From NCBI GenBank assembly GCA_913052515.1, contig CAJXFJ010000148.1, positions 1 through 5,485 of the forward strand: a stretch of DNA of 5,485 nucleotides, in the 5' to 3' direction. Positions 1-5,485 of this stretch are shown in pieces. The DNA comes from an uncultured Flavobacteriales bacterium. Lineage in GTDB: Bacteria; Bacteroidota; Bacteroidia; Flavobacteriales; Vicingaceae. Both the position numbers and the translations under genes were made by a program. Each line of letters starts with the position of its first letter. Within the stretch, counting starts at the first letter, position 1. Below the pieces are notes generated by a model. The model did no database searches and had not been told where the DNA came from. It saw only the letters and a program-made list of their open reading frames with translations.

Positions 1-83
1 TATTATCTTACTATATAGCCAAACAAAGAGGATGTAATGTTGATCAACCTCGAAATTTAGCTAAAAGTGTAACCGTAGAGTAG
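1..83 (+). CDS. glmS: Glutamine--fructose-6-phosphate aminotransferase (isomerizing), C-terminal end only
   Basis: Partial gene entering from the left edge. It is read in the frame whose first full codon is at 3, with the TAG stop at 81-83. The 26 visible residues end in DQPRNLAKSVTVE, which is the near-invariant C-terminal tail of GlmS (the E. coli enzyme ends the same way, from memory). In the family this tail closes the second SIS (isomerase) domain and contributes to the active site and the ammonia channel. The enzyme makes glucosamine-6-phosphate from fructose-6-phosphate and glutamine in the cytoplasm, the first step toward UDP-GlcNAc, peptidoglycan and LPS. The preceding residues (LSYYIAKQRGCNV) also fit the usual LAYHVA-type helix. 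The remainder of the gene, including the glutaminase domain, lies outside the window. A hairpin 27 bp downstream probably ends the transcript. The identification rests on a short but very distinctive tail. Confidence 0.93.
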   Translation, partial: LSYYIAKQRGCNVDQPRNLAKSVTVE

Positions 84-110
84 TTTTAATTTTCAATTGG
101 TTTGGTTACA

Positions 111-145
111 ATGCCGTTCAGCGAAAGTTGGACGGCATCTTTGTT
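111..145 (+). terminator. Probable rho-independent terminator of glmS, GAAA tetraloop
   Basis: Bases 111-122 pair with 127-138 to form an uninterrupted 12-bp stem containing two G-T (G-U in RNA) pairs, 118/131 and 121/128. The loop is GAAA, a GNRA tetraloop. A modest T-rich run, CTTTGTT (139-145), follows on the + strand, and there is no T-run on the other side, so it would act only for rightward transcription. It lies 27 bp after the glmS stop and just before the regulatory element of the next gene. The weak T-tract makes termination efficiency uncertain; a structured 3' end that stabilises the mRNA is the alternative. Confidence 0.68.
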
Positions 146-147
146 AT

Positions 148-179
148 ACACCGAAAGAATTTAACCATACTCCGAAATC
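148..179 (+). promoter_or_regulatory. Tandem direct-repeat regulator site, copy A (upstream of the phosphatase gene)
   Basis: Two 9-bp half-sites, ACACCGAAA (148-156) and ACTCCGAAA (169-177), lie in direct orientation with a 12-bp spacer and a 21-bp period, so both present on the same face of the helix. The whole block matches copy B at 1163-1194 in 27 of 32 positions, including spacer bases. Flanking sequence aligned at the same offset falls to chance similarity. Nine-bp direct repeats separated by 12 bp is the known architecture for AgrA/LytTR response regulators, although the bases differ from the classical LytTR consensus. The regulator is therefore inferred, not recognised. The element ends 38 bp before the ATG. 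Confidence 0.5.
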
Positions 180-205
180 CTTCTAAAACAGCTTAGCAAT
201 ACCTA

Positions 206-213
206 GAATTTTG
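206..213 (+). promoter_or_regulatory. Candidate degenerate -7 promoter element for the phosphatase gene
   Basis: GAATTTTG partly resembles the Bacteroidota -7 consensus TAnnTTTG, with the leading T missing. It is supported mainly by position: its TTTTG ends exactly 36 bp after the second half-site of the upstream element, the same distance as in copy B before the next gene. No convincing TTTG -33 box is present, as might be expected of an activator-dependent promoter. If real, transcription would begin at or within a few bases of the ATG at 218, giving an almost leaderless mRNA. Confidence 0.25.
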
Positions 214-217
214 AAGT

Positions 218-1156
218 ATGATAACAAATGCCCCACATACTACTACTTCATTAGAGCGTAAGCTAGAGCGCGAAATAAAAGCTAGAAAACAAGCTGAAAT
301 GCTCTTAGAAACAAAATCTAGAGAATTATACTTTGTGAACCAGCAATTGGCTGACCAAAGAGATAGACTAGACCAAGTTTATTCTGAAATGAAGGACAGT
401 TTAAATTACTCCCGTCGAATTCAAGAATCTCTGCTGCCAACACTTGGTATTCAGTCCCCAGCCATTTCACAACACTTTGTACTTTACCAACCTAAGGACA
501 TTGTTTCGGGTGATTTCTACTGGCAATATAATGATGAAGAAAACAAGCGTTTGATTGTAGCAACTGCTGATTGTACAGGACATGGAGTACCAGGAGCATT
601 TATGAGCATCATTGGTAAACAAGGTTTGGATTTAGCAGTCATTCAAAACGGATTAAGCAGTCCTGCTCAAATACTGCATGCATTGAATGAACACATGAGT
701 CAATTCTTGCAGAAAGAAATGAATAAACACATTTCAGATGGCATGGATATATCTGTCTATTGTATTGATTACTTTAATCCTAAACAAAAGAATTTGACTT
801 ATGCCGGGGCATTAAACTCCATTTATATCATTCGTAATGGTGAATTAATTGAGCTAAAAGCCGACCGCATCGCATTGGGTTATGATTTCAATCAAAATGA
901 AACTCCTTTTAGCGATCAATGTTTTGAATTAAAAAGCGGTGATCAAATCTATTCTTACACCGATGGCTATCAAGATCAATTTGGTGGTCCTTTAGGTAAA
1001 AAGCTAAAAAAGGCCTATTTCAAGAATGCACTTTTAAAATACACCGAACAAGAAATGCCTGAACAAAAAGCAAGCTTGGAACGAATTATTCATGATTGGA
1101 AAGGCGATTTAGAACAAGTGGATGATATCTGCATCATTGGTGTAAAAGTCAGCTAA
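218..1156 (+). CDS. SpoIIE/RsbU-type PP2C serine/threonine phosphatase with N-terminal coiled coil
   Basis: A cytoplasmic phosphatase of 312 residues without signal peptide or membrane segment. Residues about 11-65 form a charged, probably coiled-coil helix (ERKLEREIKARKQAEMLLE...) of a kind also seen beside histidine-kinase domains. A linker, SLNYSRRIQESLLP (61-74), leads into the SpoIIE phosphatase fold. The PP2C metal-binding motifs are all present: VSGDFYW with D99, ADCTGHGVPGAFMS with D118 and G121-H122-G123, YAGALN (195-200), TDGYQDQ with D249, and QVDDICIIGVK with D302/D303. The enzyme is therefore predicted to be active. In the family such enzymes dephosphorylate anti-sigma-factor antagonists (STAS proteins) in partner-switching pathways; no STAS or anti-sigma gene is visible here, so the substrate is unknown. 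Most Bacteroidota relatives carry a TPR, PAS, GAF or 7TM sensor, and this one has none. The start at 218 keeps the whole coiled coil; the next in-frame ATG is at residue 28. It has no Shine-Dalgarno sequence and no terminator after it. Confidence 0.9.
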   Translation: MITNAPHTTTSLERKLEREIKARKQAEMLLETKSRELYFVNQQLADQRDRLDQVYSEMKDSLNYSRRIQESLLPTLGIQSPAISQHFVLYQPKDIVSGDFYWQYNDEENKRLIVATADCTGHGVPGAFMSIIGKQGLDLAVIQNGLSSPAQILHALNEHMSQFLQKEMNKHISDGMDISVYCIDYFNPKQKNLTYAGALNSIYIIRNGELIELKADRIALGYDFNQNETPFSDQCFELKSGDQIYSYTDGYQDQFGGPLGKKLKKAYFKNALLKYTEQEMPEQKASLERIIHDWKGDLEQVDDICIIGVKVS

Positions 1157-1162
1157 TTACAA

Positions 1163-1194
1163 ACACCGAAAAATTTTCACCAAACTCCGAATTC
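1163..1194 (+). promoter_or_regulatory. Tandem direct-repeat regulator site, copy B (upstream of the DUF4114 gene)
   Basis: Half-sites ACACCGAAA (1163-1171) and ACTCCGAAT (1184-1192) repeat directly with a 12-bp spacer and 21-bp period, as in copy A at 148-179. It starts only 6 bp after the stop codon of the phosphatase gene and ends 58 bp before the ATG at 1253. A TTTTG at 1224-1228 (within CACTTTTG, one mismatch to TAnnTTTG) ends 36 bp after the second half-site, the same spacing as in copy A, and could be the -7 element. This supports independent transcription of the downstream gene, possibly on top of read-through. The cognate regulator is not identified. Confidence 0.5.
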
Positions 1195-1220
1195 AACAAA
1201 TTATCGATATCAAACAAAAG

Positions 1221-1228
1221 CACTTTTG
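1221..1228 (+). promoter_or_regulatory. Candidate -7 promoter element for the DUF4114 gene
   Basis: CACTTTTG differs from the Bacteroidota -7 consensus TAnnTTTG only in its first base. It sits at the same distance from regulator site B as the corresponding TTTTG sits from site A. It would give a 5' leader of about 20 bases, A-rich (AATAAAAACAAATTACC) and without a Shine-Dalgarno sequence, which is usual in this phylum. No TTTG -33 box is found at 19-20 bp upstream. Confidence 0.3.
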
Positions 1229-1252
1229 CTTCATCAATAAAAACAAATTACC

Positions 1253-3730
1253 ATGAAAACATTTTTACACAAAGAGGAAACAAAGGTTCAAATTATCATG
1301 CTTGCAATCATGCTTATGCTTGGATTCTCACTTAAAGCACAATACAATTATTTAGGCAATTATGATAGCAATGGTAAACCCTTGTATTTAGAAACAGTAT
1401 CTGATTTAGTCACAGAGTCATTTTTATCTGATATAAATGCCTCTTTACCAGAAAGCATGCCCGTACCAACCTATAATCCGCATTATATTTCAGCAGGTAC
1501 AGAAACGGACATACACCTCAAAGATTCAGCTGCTGTTTGGGTCACTTTTGTTGCAGAAGGAGCTGGTTATAAAAATGTATTGGGTTTTTATACGTATGAC
1601 TTAAACAATCCACCTCAAAATGTAAACGAGATCCAAAATGAAACTATCATTTTCCCAAATGTCTCAGCGCTTGGTAGCGGAGGTTCTCTTTTAGCTGGCG
1701 ATAAAGTAAAACTTGGAAACTTCTCTGCAGGAACAGGTATTGGATGGTTTCTAATAGCCGATGGCTGGAGAAATGGTGCGGTAGGGAATGGAAATTGGAA
1801 AGTATATTCTAACCCGGACTTTAATCCGGAATCTAATCCAACTGATCGAAATCACAACGTTCTTCTAAATGATACTGTGAATCAACGAATCGTTTTAGGA
1901 TTTGAAGATATCCGCAGAGATTATAGCAGCTGTGATCAAGATTTTAATGATGCTATTTTCTACGTTTCAGCAAACCCGTATACTGCGATTATTACAGATA
2001 GTATTAACAGTATAACCAACTCAGGGAATGGAGTTAGTTCCGGTGGAAATGGAGGTTTAGAAAGCAATGGTAAACTTGCTACAAAAATTGCCTCTAGAAA
2101 CTTTGAGAGACAAAAATCTCAAGACGTTGATTACAACAACTTTGAAGCTTTAACTGCCCTAACCGTCGAAAATGTTAATTCTGGAAAAGTTAAAAGTCTT
2201 TCAAGAAACAAAAGCAATCATAATTTACAAGAGCTTATACCTACACAAAGCTTGTTTGGAACACAAGCTTTGGTTAGCACACCTCAGGATTTATTAAGCA
2301 TTACCAATGCCCACGAAGTATTTGCGGCTGATTATGTATCCAATCAAGTAAGACAAGGTGCAGCTATGGTTATGTATACACAAGGCGCTGTATATGAACA
2401 TACAAAAGCAGTTTGCGACCGTTTAAAAGGAGCTAGCTTATTAAACATTAATGAAGTAAGTATTGCCGGAGGAAAATTCATACTATTTCAGCTTAAACAA
2501 GCAGATGGAAAAGTAGAGTATGCAATAAATTTTGTGGCTCAAGAGCAAGCAAATGGCGACTTAAGGATTGAAAGTAAATGGAATTTAGAAGACTATCCTA
2601 GCTCTCCTTCCAATTACAATTTTCAATTTTGGTCTTCTACTTCAGCAATGACAATCAGCCTGGTTGAAAATGCATTAAAACGCTTATTTTCAAGAGCTAA
2701 CATTTATTTTAACAACAGCAACTTAACCCTTCCAAACTTATATGTAAAGGCAGGAAAGTACGAAAATGGCAAGCTAAAACTTCGTATCAAAAATGAATTG
2801 GGTGTTCATCAGCTAGAATTGAAAGGTAACCTCAGTCGCAACGAACTAGCCCAAAGAGAAAATGTCCAATTAAATATTCCTTTAAATGGCAATTTAGAAG
2901 AAGATATCGAAATCGATTTAGGGTCATTCTTTGACTTTGGGTTTTCCTTAAAAAGCAACCAGATTGTGAGTGATGTACTGTACACTGCTGATGGTTCTTG
3001 GGGAAGCGACTATGAACAATTGGGCGCTACTGTATTCAATATGGATATAAAAACGGAAAGTAGAGAATCTACCGAAGCGGCATTCTTAGTAGAACGAAGT
3101 TTAGAAGCCTCAGGTACGGTTAACAGTTATATTTCCTTTTTCCGTCAATTAAAAGCGGCAGGAGAAAGCATGGATTTACAAAAGTACAATGCCATTTCCC
3201 TGAATTTAAATTGCAGCCATGATGTTGAGCTTCGTGTATTAGAATCTTCTATAAACCAATGGAATCAGCAAGCTAAAATCATGCTAAAGCCCAACGTTGA
3301 TGGTGAACATTTAATTTACTTAGATGATTTATTCAACGGAACTGGCAGTCAACTGGATAGAAGTAAAATTCAAACTTTAGCTTTTACCCTTGTAGAGAAA
3401 ACCGGTGGAGAAACTCCTTTTTACATAGAAATCAATGAAGTTGCCTTTGTTCAAGCAGCCGAGAGAAAAAAAGTAGTAGTTGAAGACTTCCAACTGTTTC
3501 CAAACCCAACTTTAAATCGCAGTCAATTTCAAATTTACCTGGAACAAGAGCAATTAGTTAGCTATGCCATTTATGGGATGAATGGTCAAAGGCTTCAATT
3601 TTTTGAGAATACATTAACAGCCGGATACCACACCCTTGAAGTTAACCTAGAAAATTATCCATCTGGAATCTATTTTATCAGAACCAATTGGAATGAAAGA
3701 AGCTTTTTAAGCAAATTGGTGAAGAAGTAA
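1253..3730 (+). CDS. Secreted DUF4114 protein with T9SS type A sorting domain
   Basis: An 825-residue exported protein. Residues 1-30 are a Sec signal peptide with a basic/polar start, a hydrophobic core IIMLAIMLMLGFSL (14-27) and a likely cut after KAQ (28-30). Residues about 90-240 form a DUF4114 domain ending in its hallmark GFEDIRR...DQDFNDAIFYV (216-238); the cluster D219, D223, D228, D230, N232 and D233 could bind calcium (inference). A Gly/Ser/Asn linker follows (254-273). Residues 275-740 match no domain I recognise; 605-735 looks beta-rich and could be a carbohydrate-binding-like beta-sandwich (a guess from pattern only). Residues 743-825 are a C-terminal T9SS sorting domain, with FPNPT (749-753), YGMNGQ (774-779), YPSGIYFIR (802-810) and a KLVKK end. 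The protein is thus expected to cross the outer membrane and be surface-attached or released, with the tail removed. Its function is unknown; an adhesive or matrix role is possible. A strong terminator follows, so it ends its transcription unit. Confidence 0.88.
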   Translation: MKTFLHKEETKVQIIMLAIMLMLGFSLKAQYNYLGNYDSNGKPLYLETVSDLVTESFLSDINASLPESMPVPTYNPHYISAGTETDIHLKDSAAVWVTFVAEGAGYKNVLGFYTYDLNNPPQNVNEIQNETIIFPNVSALGSGGSLLAGDKVKLGNFSAGTGIGWFLIADGWRNGAVGNGNWKVYSNPDFNPESNPTDRNHNVLLNDTVNQRIVLGFEDIRRDYSSCDQDFNDAIFYVSANPYTAIITDSINSITNSGNGVSSGGNGGLESNGKLATKIASRNFERQKSQDVDYNNFEALTALTVENVNSGKVKSLSRNKSNHNLQELIPTQSLFGTQALVSTPQDLLSITNAHEVFAADYVSNQVRQGAAMVMYTQGAVYEHTKAVCDRLKGASLLNINEVSIAGGKFILFQLKQADGKVEYAINFVAQEQANGDLRIESKWNLEDYPSSPSNYNFQFWSSTSAMTISLVENALKRLFSRANIYFNNSNLTLPNLYVKAGKYENGKLKLRIKNELGVHQLELKGNLSRNELAQRENVQLNIPLNGNLEEDIEIDLGSFFDFGFSLKSNQIVSDVLYTADGSWGSDYEQLGATVFNMDIKTESRESTEAAFLVERSLEASGTVNSYISFFRQLKAAGESMDLQKYNAISLNLNCSHDVELRVLESSINQWNQQAKIMLKPNVDGEHLIYLDDLFNGTGSQLDRSKIQTLAFTLVEKTGGETPFYIEINEVAFVQAAERKKVVVEDFQLFPNPTLNRSQFQIYLEQEQLVSYAIYGMNGQRLQFFENTLTAGYHTLEVNLENYPSGIYFIRTNWNERSFLSKLVKK

Positions 3731-3763
3731 GCATTCAATTCATCGCAATTTATTTTGGTTATC

Positions 3764-3790
3764 GCCTCCCTATTTTAGGGAGGCTTTTTT
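3764..3790 (+). terminator. Strong rho-independent terminator after the DUF4114 gene
   Basis: GCCTCCCT (3764-3771) pairs perfectly with AGGGAGGC (3777-3784), giving an 8-bp GC-rich stem. The 5-base loop is ATTTT, and the inner A-T can add a ninth pair. Six T residues (3785-3790) follow, then ATT. It lies 33 bp after the stop codon at 3730. It separates the DUF4114 gene from the MuiA-like gene, so the latter needs its own promoter. Confidence 0.93.
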
Positions 3791-3819
3791 ATTGCATTGT
3801 GTTCATCAGCAATAAATTT

Positions 3820-3836
3820 TTGGCACGCAATTAGCA
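3820..3836 (+). promoter_or_regulatory. Probable sigma-54 (RpoN) promoter for the MuiA-like gene
   Basis: TTGGCACGCAATTAGCA matches the sigma-54 consensus TGGCACG-N4-TTGC[A/T]. The -24 GG is at 3822-3823 and the -12 GC at 3834-3835, with the required 10 bases between them. The only deviation is TAGC in place of TTGC. Transcription would start near 3847, leaving a leader of about 58 bases before the ATG at 3905. Sigma-54 promoters need an NtrC-type enhancer-binding protein; its site was not identified and could overlap the end of the previous gene. The fit of the full -24 block and the spacing make a chance match unlikely but not excluded. Confidence 0.65.
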
Positions 3837-3904
3837 GACGAACGATCCTTTTTTGGTGTTTCTTTTATATAGTTCATCATTTGTTTAACCTAAAACCAAG
3901 TATT

Positions 3905-5485
3905 ATGAAAAAGCTCTTTTTTAGTATTGCCATTTTATTGGGAACTCTTGTACAAGCTCAGAATGACACCTTGTTTCCCAAATCAGAAATTTCAGATGTC
4001 ACCGTGTTTTTTAGCGGAGCCGAAATCACCAGAAAAGCTAAAGTCAATCTTACTAAAGGACAGCATTTACTTTGGTTTGATGAACTTCCTCAACAAATAA
4101 ATCCGCAAAGTGTACAAGCCAAAAGTTTGGCAGGTTTGCAAATTGTTTCTGTTGTTCATCAGTTAAATTATAAAGCACAAGGCATAAAATCAAAAGAAGA
4201 AAAGGCTATTGAAAAAAAGATAGAGCAGCATAAGGTAGCCATGAAAGCTACCCAAAATCAAATTGGTGTTCAGGATATTGAAGAAAGGCTTTTGTTGGAT
4301 AATAGTAAAATGAATCTAAATGAAAAAAACTTGACCGTTCAAGAGTTATCCGCTTTAGCGGCATTTTACAAAGAAAGACTGAACAGCATTCGTCAACTAA
4401 AATTAGACCTATTGGTAAAACTTCAAGATCAACAAGATGAATTGGAAGAACACTACAAAACGTTGAATAAGCTGCTTGTAAAGAAAAGACAAACACACAG
4501 TCAAATATTGGTAATGGTAGAATGCTTTCAATCCCAAAACTATGAAGTTCCTATTTCATACTTTGTAAGCACTGCCGGTTGGGAACCACAATATGATTTT
4601 CGAGTAAAAGACATTACCAAACCATTGCAAGTAATCTACCAAGCCAATGTCTTTCAAACTACCGGAGAAGACTGGAAAAATGTAAAACTGAAATTGTCAT
4701 CAGCAAATCCAAAACTAAGCGGAGACTTACCTGAACTACAACGTTATTATTTAGGCGAACGAGAAACTTCATACCAGAGAGAAAAGTTTGAAGGAAACGC
4801 AGCTATTACGGGAAGGGTTTTTGATGGATCTTCGGGTGATGCAGTGCCTTTTGCGAATGTAGTAGTGTTTGATATGAGCAACAAGCAAGTTATTGGAACG
4901 ACAACTGATTTTGATGGACTTTACACTTTAAAACCAATCCCACCTGGTCGCTATACCATTCAAATTAGTTACGTTGGTTATCAACCAAATAAACAAACCA
5001 TTCAACTGAGCGCCGATCAACAAATGATAAAAGATTTTTCCATGTCTGCTGGTGCAGAGCTAAGCGCTGTAGTTATTAATTATGATAAACCCTTGCTTCA
5101 ACGTGAGCATACTTCTGTTTCTGAAACAATAACGAGAGAAGAAATTGAACGTATGGCTGTTCGATCTGTAAATGATATTGGTAAAACGGCTGGAAATGGT
5201 ATTTTTTATAGAGATAGACGTTCAAATGGAAATCTCTCATATGTTGATGGAATTAAACTAAACAACATCAATTTGATTTCTAATTCGCTGAAGAATCGTG
5301 CAACTGATTTACAATATGAAATTGAAAAACCTTTTACCGTGCTTTCAGACGGTGAAAACTACAATTTACGTATGAAGCAAACAGAAATAGCGGTTGATTA
5401 TCAATACTATGCCATACCCAAAATTGAGCAATCTGTTTTCTTAACTGCACAAGTTCCCAATTGGGAGCAGTTAAACTTACTTTCA
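3905..5485 (+). CDS. MuiA-family (DUF4140/DUF4139) exported protein with inserted carboxypeptidase-regulatory-like and plug-like segments, 3' end missing
   Basis: The frame is open from ATG 3905 to the window edge (527 residues, no stop). Residues 1-19 are a signal peptide (hydrophobic FFSIAILLGTL, likely cut after VQAQ). Residues about 26-90 are the N-terminal DUF4140 domain (SEISDVTVFFSGAEITRKA...). Residues about 95-205 are a long, charged coiled coil. DUF4139 starts at about 219 with YFVSTAGWEPQYD and contains TGEDWKNVKLKLSSANP (253-269). It is then interrupted: residues 301-392 are a CarboxypepD_reg-like beta-sandwich, and 405-455 resemble a shortened TonB-receptor plug. DUF4139 resumes at about 462 (YEIEKPFTVLSDGENYNLRMK) and runs to the edge. 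The family is annotated as mucoidy inhibitor MuiA; its molecular role is not established. The protein probably acts in the periplasm or at the outer membrane, and lacks a visible lipobox. No Shine-Dalgarno is present (CCAAGTATT before ATG). A sigma-54 promoter lies upstream. The remaining DUF4139 sequence should lie just beyond the window. Confidence 0.9.
   Translation, partial: MKKLFFSIAILLGTLVQAQNDTLFPKSEISDVTVFFSGAEITRKAKVNLTKGQHLLWFDELPQQINPQSVQAKSLAGLQIVSVVHQLNYKAQGIKSKEEKAIEKKIEQHKVAMKATQNQIGVQDIEERLLLDNSKMNLNEKNLTVQELSALAAFYKERLNSIRQLKLDLLVKLQDQQDELEEHYKTLNKLLVKKRQTHSQILVMVECFQSQNYEVPISYFVSTAGWEPQYDFRVKDITKPLQVIYQANVFQTTGEDWKNVKLKLSSANPKLSGDLPELQRYYLGERETSYQREKFEGNAAITGRVFDGSSGDAVPFANVVVFDMSNKQVIGTTTDFDGLYTLKPIPPGRYTIQISYVGYQPNKQTIQLSADQQMIKDFSMSAGAELSAVVINYDKPLLQREHTSVSETITREEIERMAVRSVNDIGKTAGNGIFYRDRRSNGNLSYVDGIKLNNINLISNSLKNRATDLQYEIEKPFTVLSDGENYNLRMKQTEIAVDYQYYAIPKIEQSVFLTAQVPNWEQLNLLS
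4799..5287 (+). other. Domain insertion within DUF4139: CarboxypepD_reg-like plus truncated TonB-plug-like segment
   Basis: This covers residues 299-461 of the MuiA-like protein. The first part (301-392) has the signature of the N-terminal extension of SusC/TonB receptors: ITGRVFDGSSGDAVPFANV, then TTDFDGLYTLKPIPPGRYTIQ and YVGYQP. The second part has the start of a plug, ITREEIERMAVRSVNDI (409-425), and a YVDGIKL strand (446-452) preceded by RDRRSNGNL. Only about 50 residues are present, against more than 100 in a true plug, and no beta-barrel follows. The reading frame is uninterrupted, and DUF4139 sequence flanks it on both sides. Confidence 0.75.

Noticed and set aside
1202..1209. Palindrome TATCGATA between the phosphatase and DUF4114 genes
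   Set aside because: An 8-base palindrome in AT-rich DNA is expected by chance, and no second copy is seen in the corresponding region upstream of the phosphatase.
1218..1231. Inverted repeat AAGCA-CTTT-TGCTT before the DUF4114 gene
   Set aside because: The stem is only 5 bp and AT-rich with no T-tract after it, so it is not a credible terminator or operator. The same bases fit better as the -7 region of the promoter.
3852..3883. Possible Bacteroidota -33/-7 promoter (TTTG at 3852-3855, TTTG at 3880-3883) for the MuiA-like gene
   Set aside because: The -7 box reads ATCATTTG, lacking both bases of the TA pair in TAnnTTTG, in a T-rich stretch where TTTG is common. The sigma-54 element upstream is a much better match.
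4248..4496. Minus-strand open frame of 82 codons
   Set aside because: It lies wholly inside the coiled-coil part of the MuiA-like gene on the opposite strand. The Leu/Phe/Cys-rich product is what antisense reading of Lys/Glu/Gln codons gives; there is no domain signature or independent promoter.
3905..5485. Gene fusion artefact or TonB-dependent receptor in place of a MuiA-like protein
   Set aside because: The frame is continuous, DUF4139 sequence appears both before (219-280) and after (462-527) the insertion, and no barrel follows. It is therefore an insertion within a MuiA-like protein, not a receptor or an assembly join.

Overview
The window looks like chromosomal DNA of a member of the Bacteroidota, probably a Flavobacteriales- or Cytophagales-like lineage. 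It is AT-rich, no gene start has a Shine-Dalgarno sequence, one gene ends in a C-terminal type IX secretion (T9SS) sorting domain, and another carries a CarboxypepD_reg-like domain plus a TonB-plug-like segment, both typical of that phylum. The genus cannot be named from this sequence.

Layout, all genes on the + strand: (1) positions 1-83 hold the last 26 codons of glmS (glucosamine-6-phosphate synthase), followed by a 12-bp GNRA-capped hairpin that probably ends its transcript. (2) 218-1156 encodes a sensor-less, coiled-coil plus SpoIIE/RsbU-type PP2C phosphatase. (3) 1253-3730 encodes an 825-residue secreted protein with a DUF4114 domain near the N-terminus, a long unassigned middle and a T9SS sorting tail. 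A strong rho-independent terminator follows. (4) 3905 to the window end encodes the first 527 residues of an exported MuiA-like protein (DUF4140, coiled coil, DUF4139), whose DUF4139 domain is interrupted by a carboxypeptidase-regulatory-like domain and a shrunken TonB-plug-like segment. A good sigma-54 type promoter lies upstream.

The most interesting non-coding signal is a 32-bp element found twice, upstream of the phosphatase (148-179) and upstream of the DUF4114 gene (1163-1194), 27 of 32 bases identical. Each copy has two 9-bp direct half-sites, AC[A/T]CCGAA[A/T], at exactly 21-bp period, and each is followed at the same distance (36 bp) by a TTTTG resembling the end of a Bacteroidota -7 element. 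That is the geometry of a tandem activator site such as LytTR response regulators use. It suggests that the phosphatase and the secreted protein are switched on together by one regulator, while the MuiA-like gene is controlled separately through sigma-54.

No mobile element, CRISPR array, tRNA or rRNA is visible. The gene-free stretches are all under 200 bases and are described through the regulatory features.
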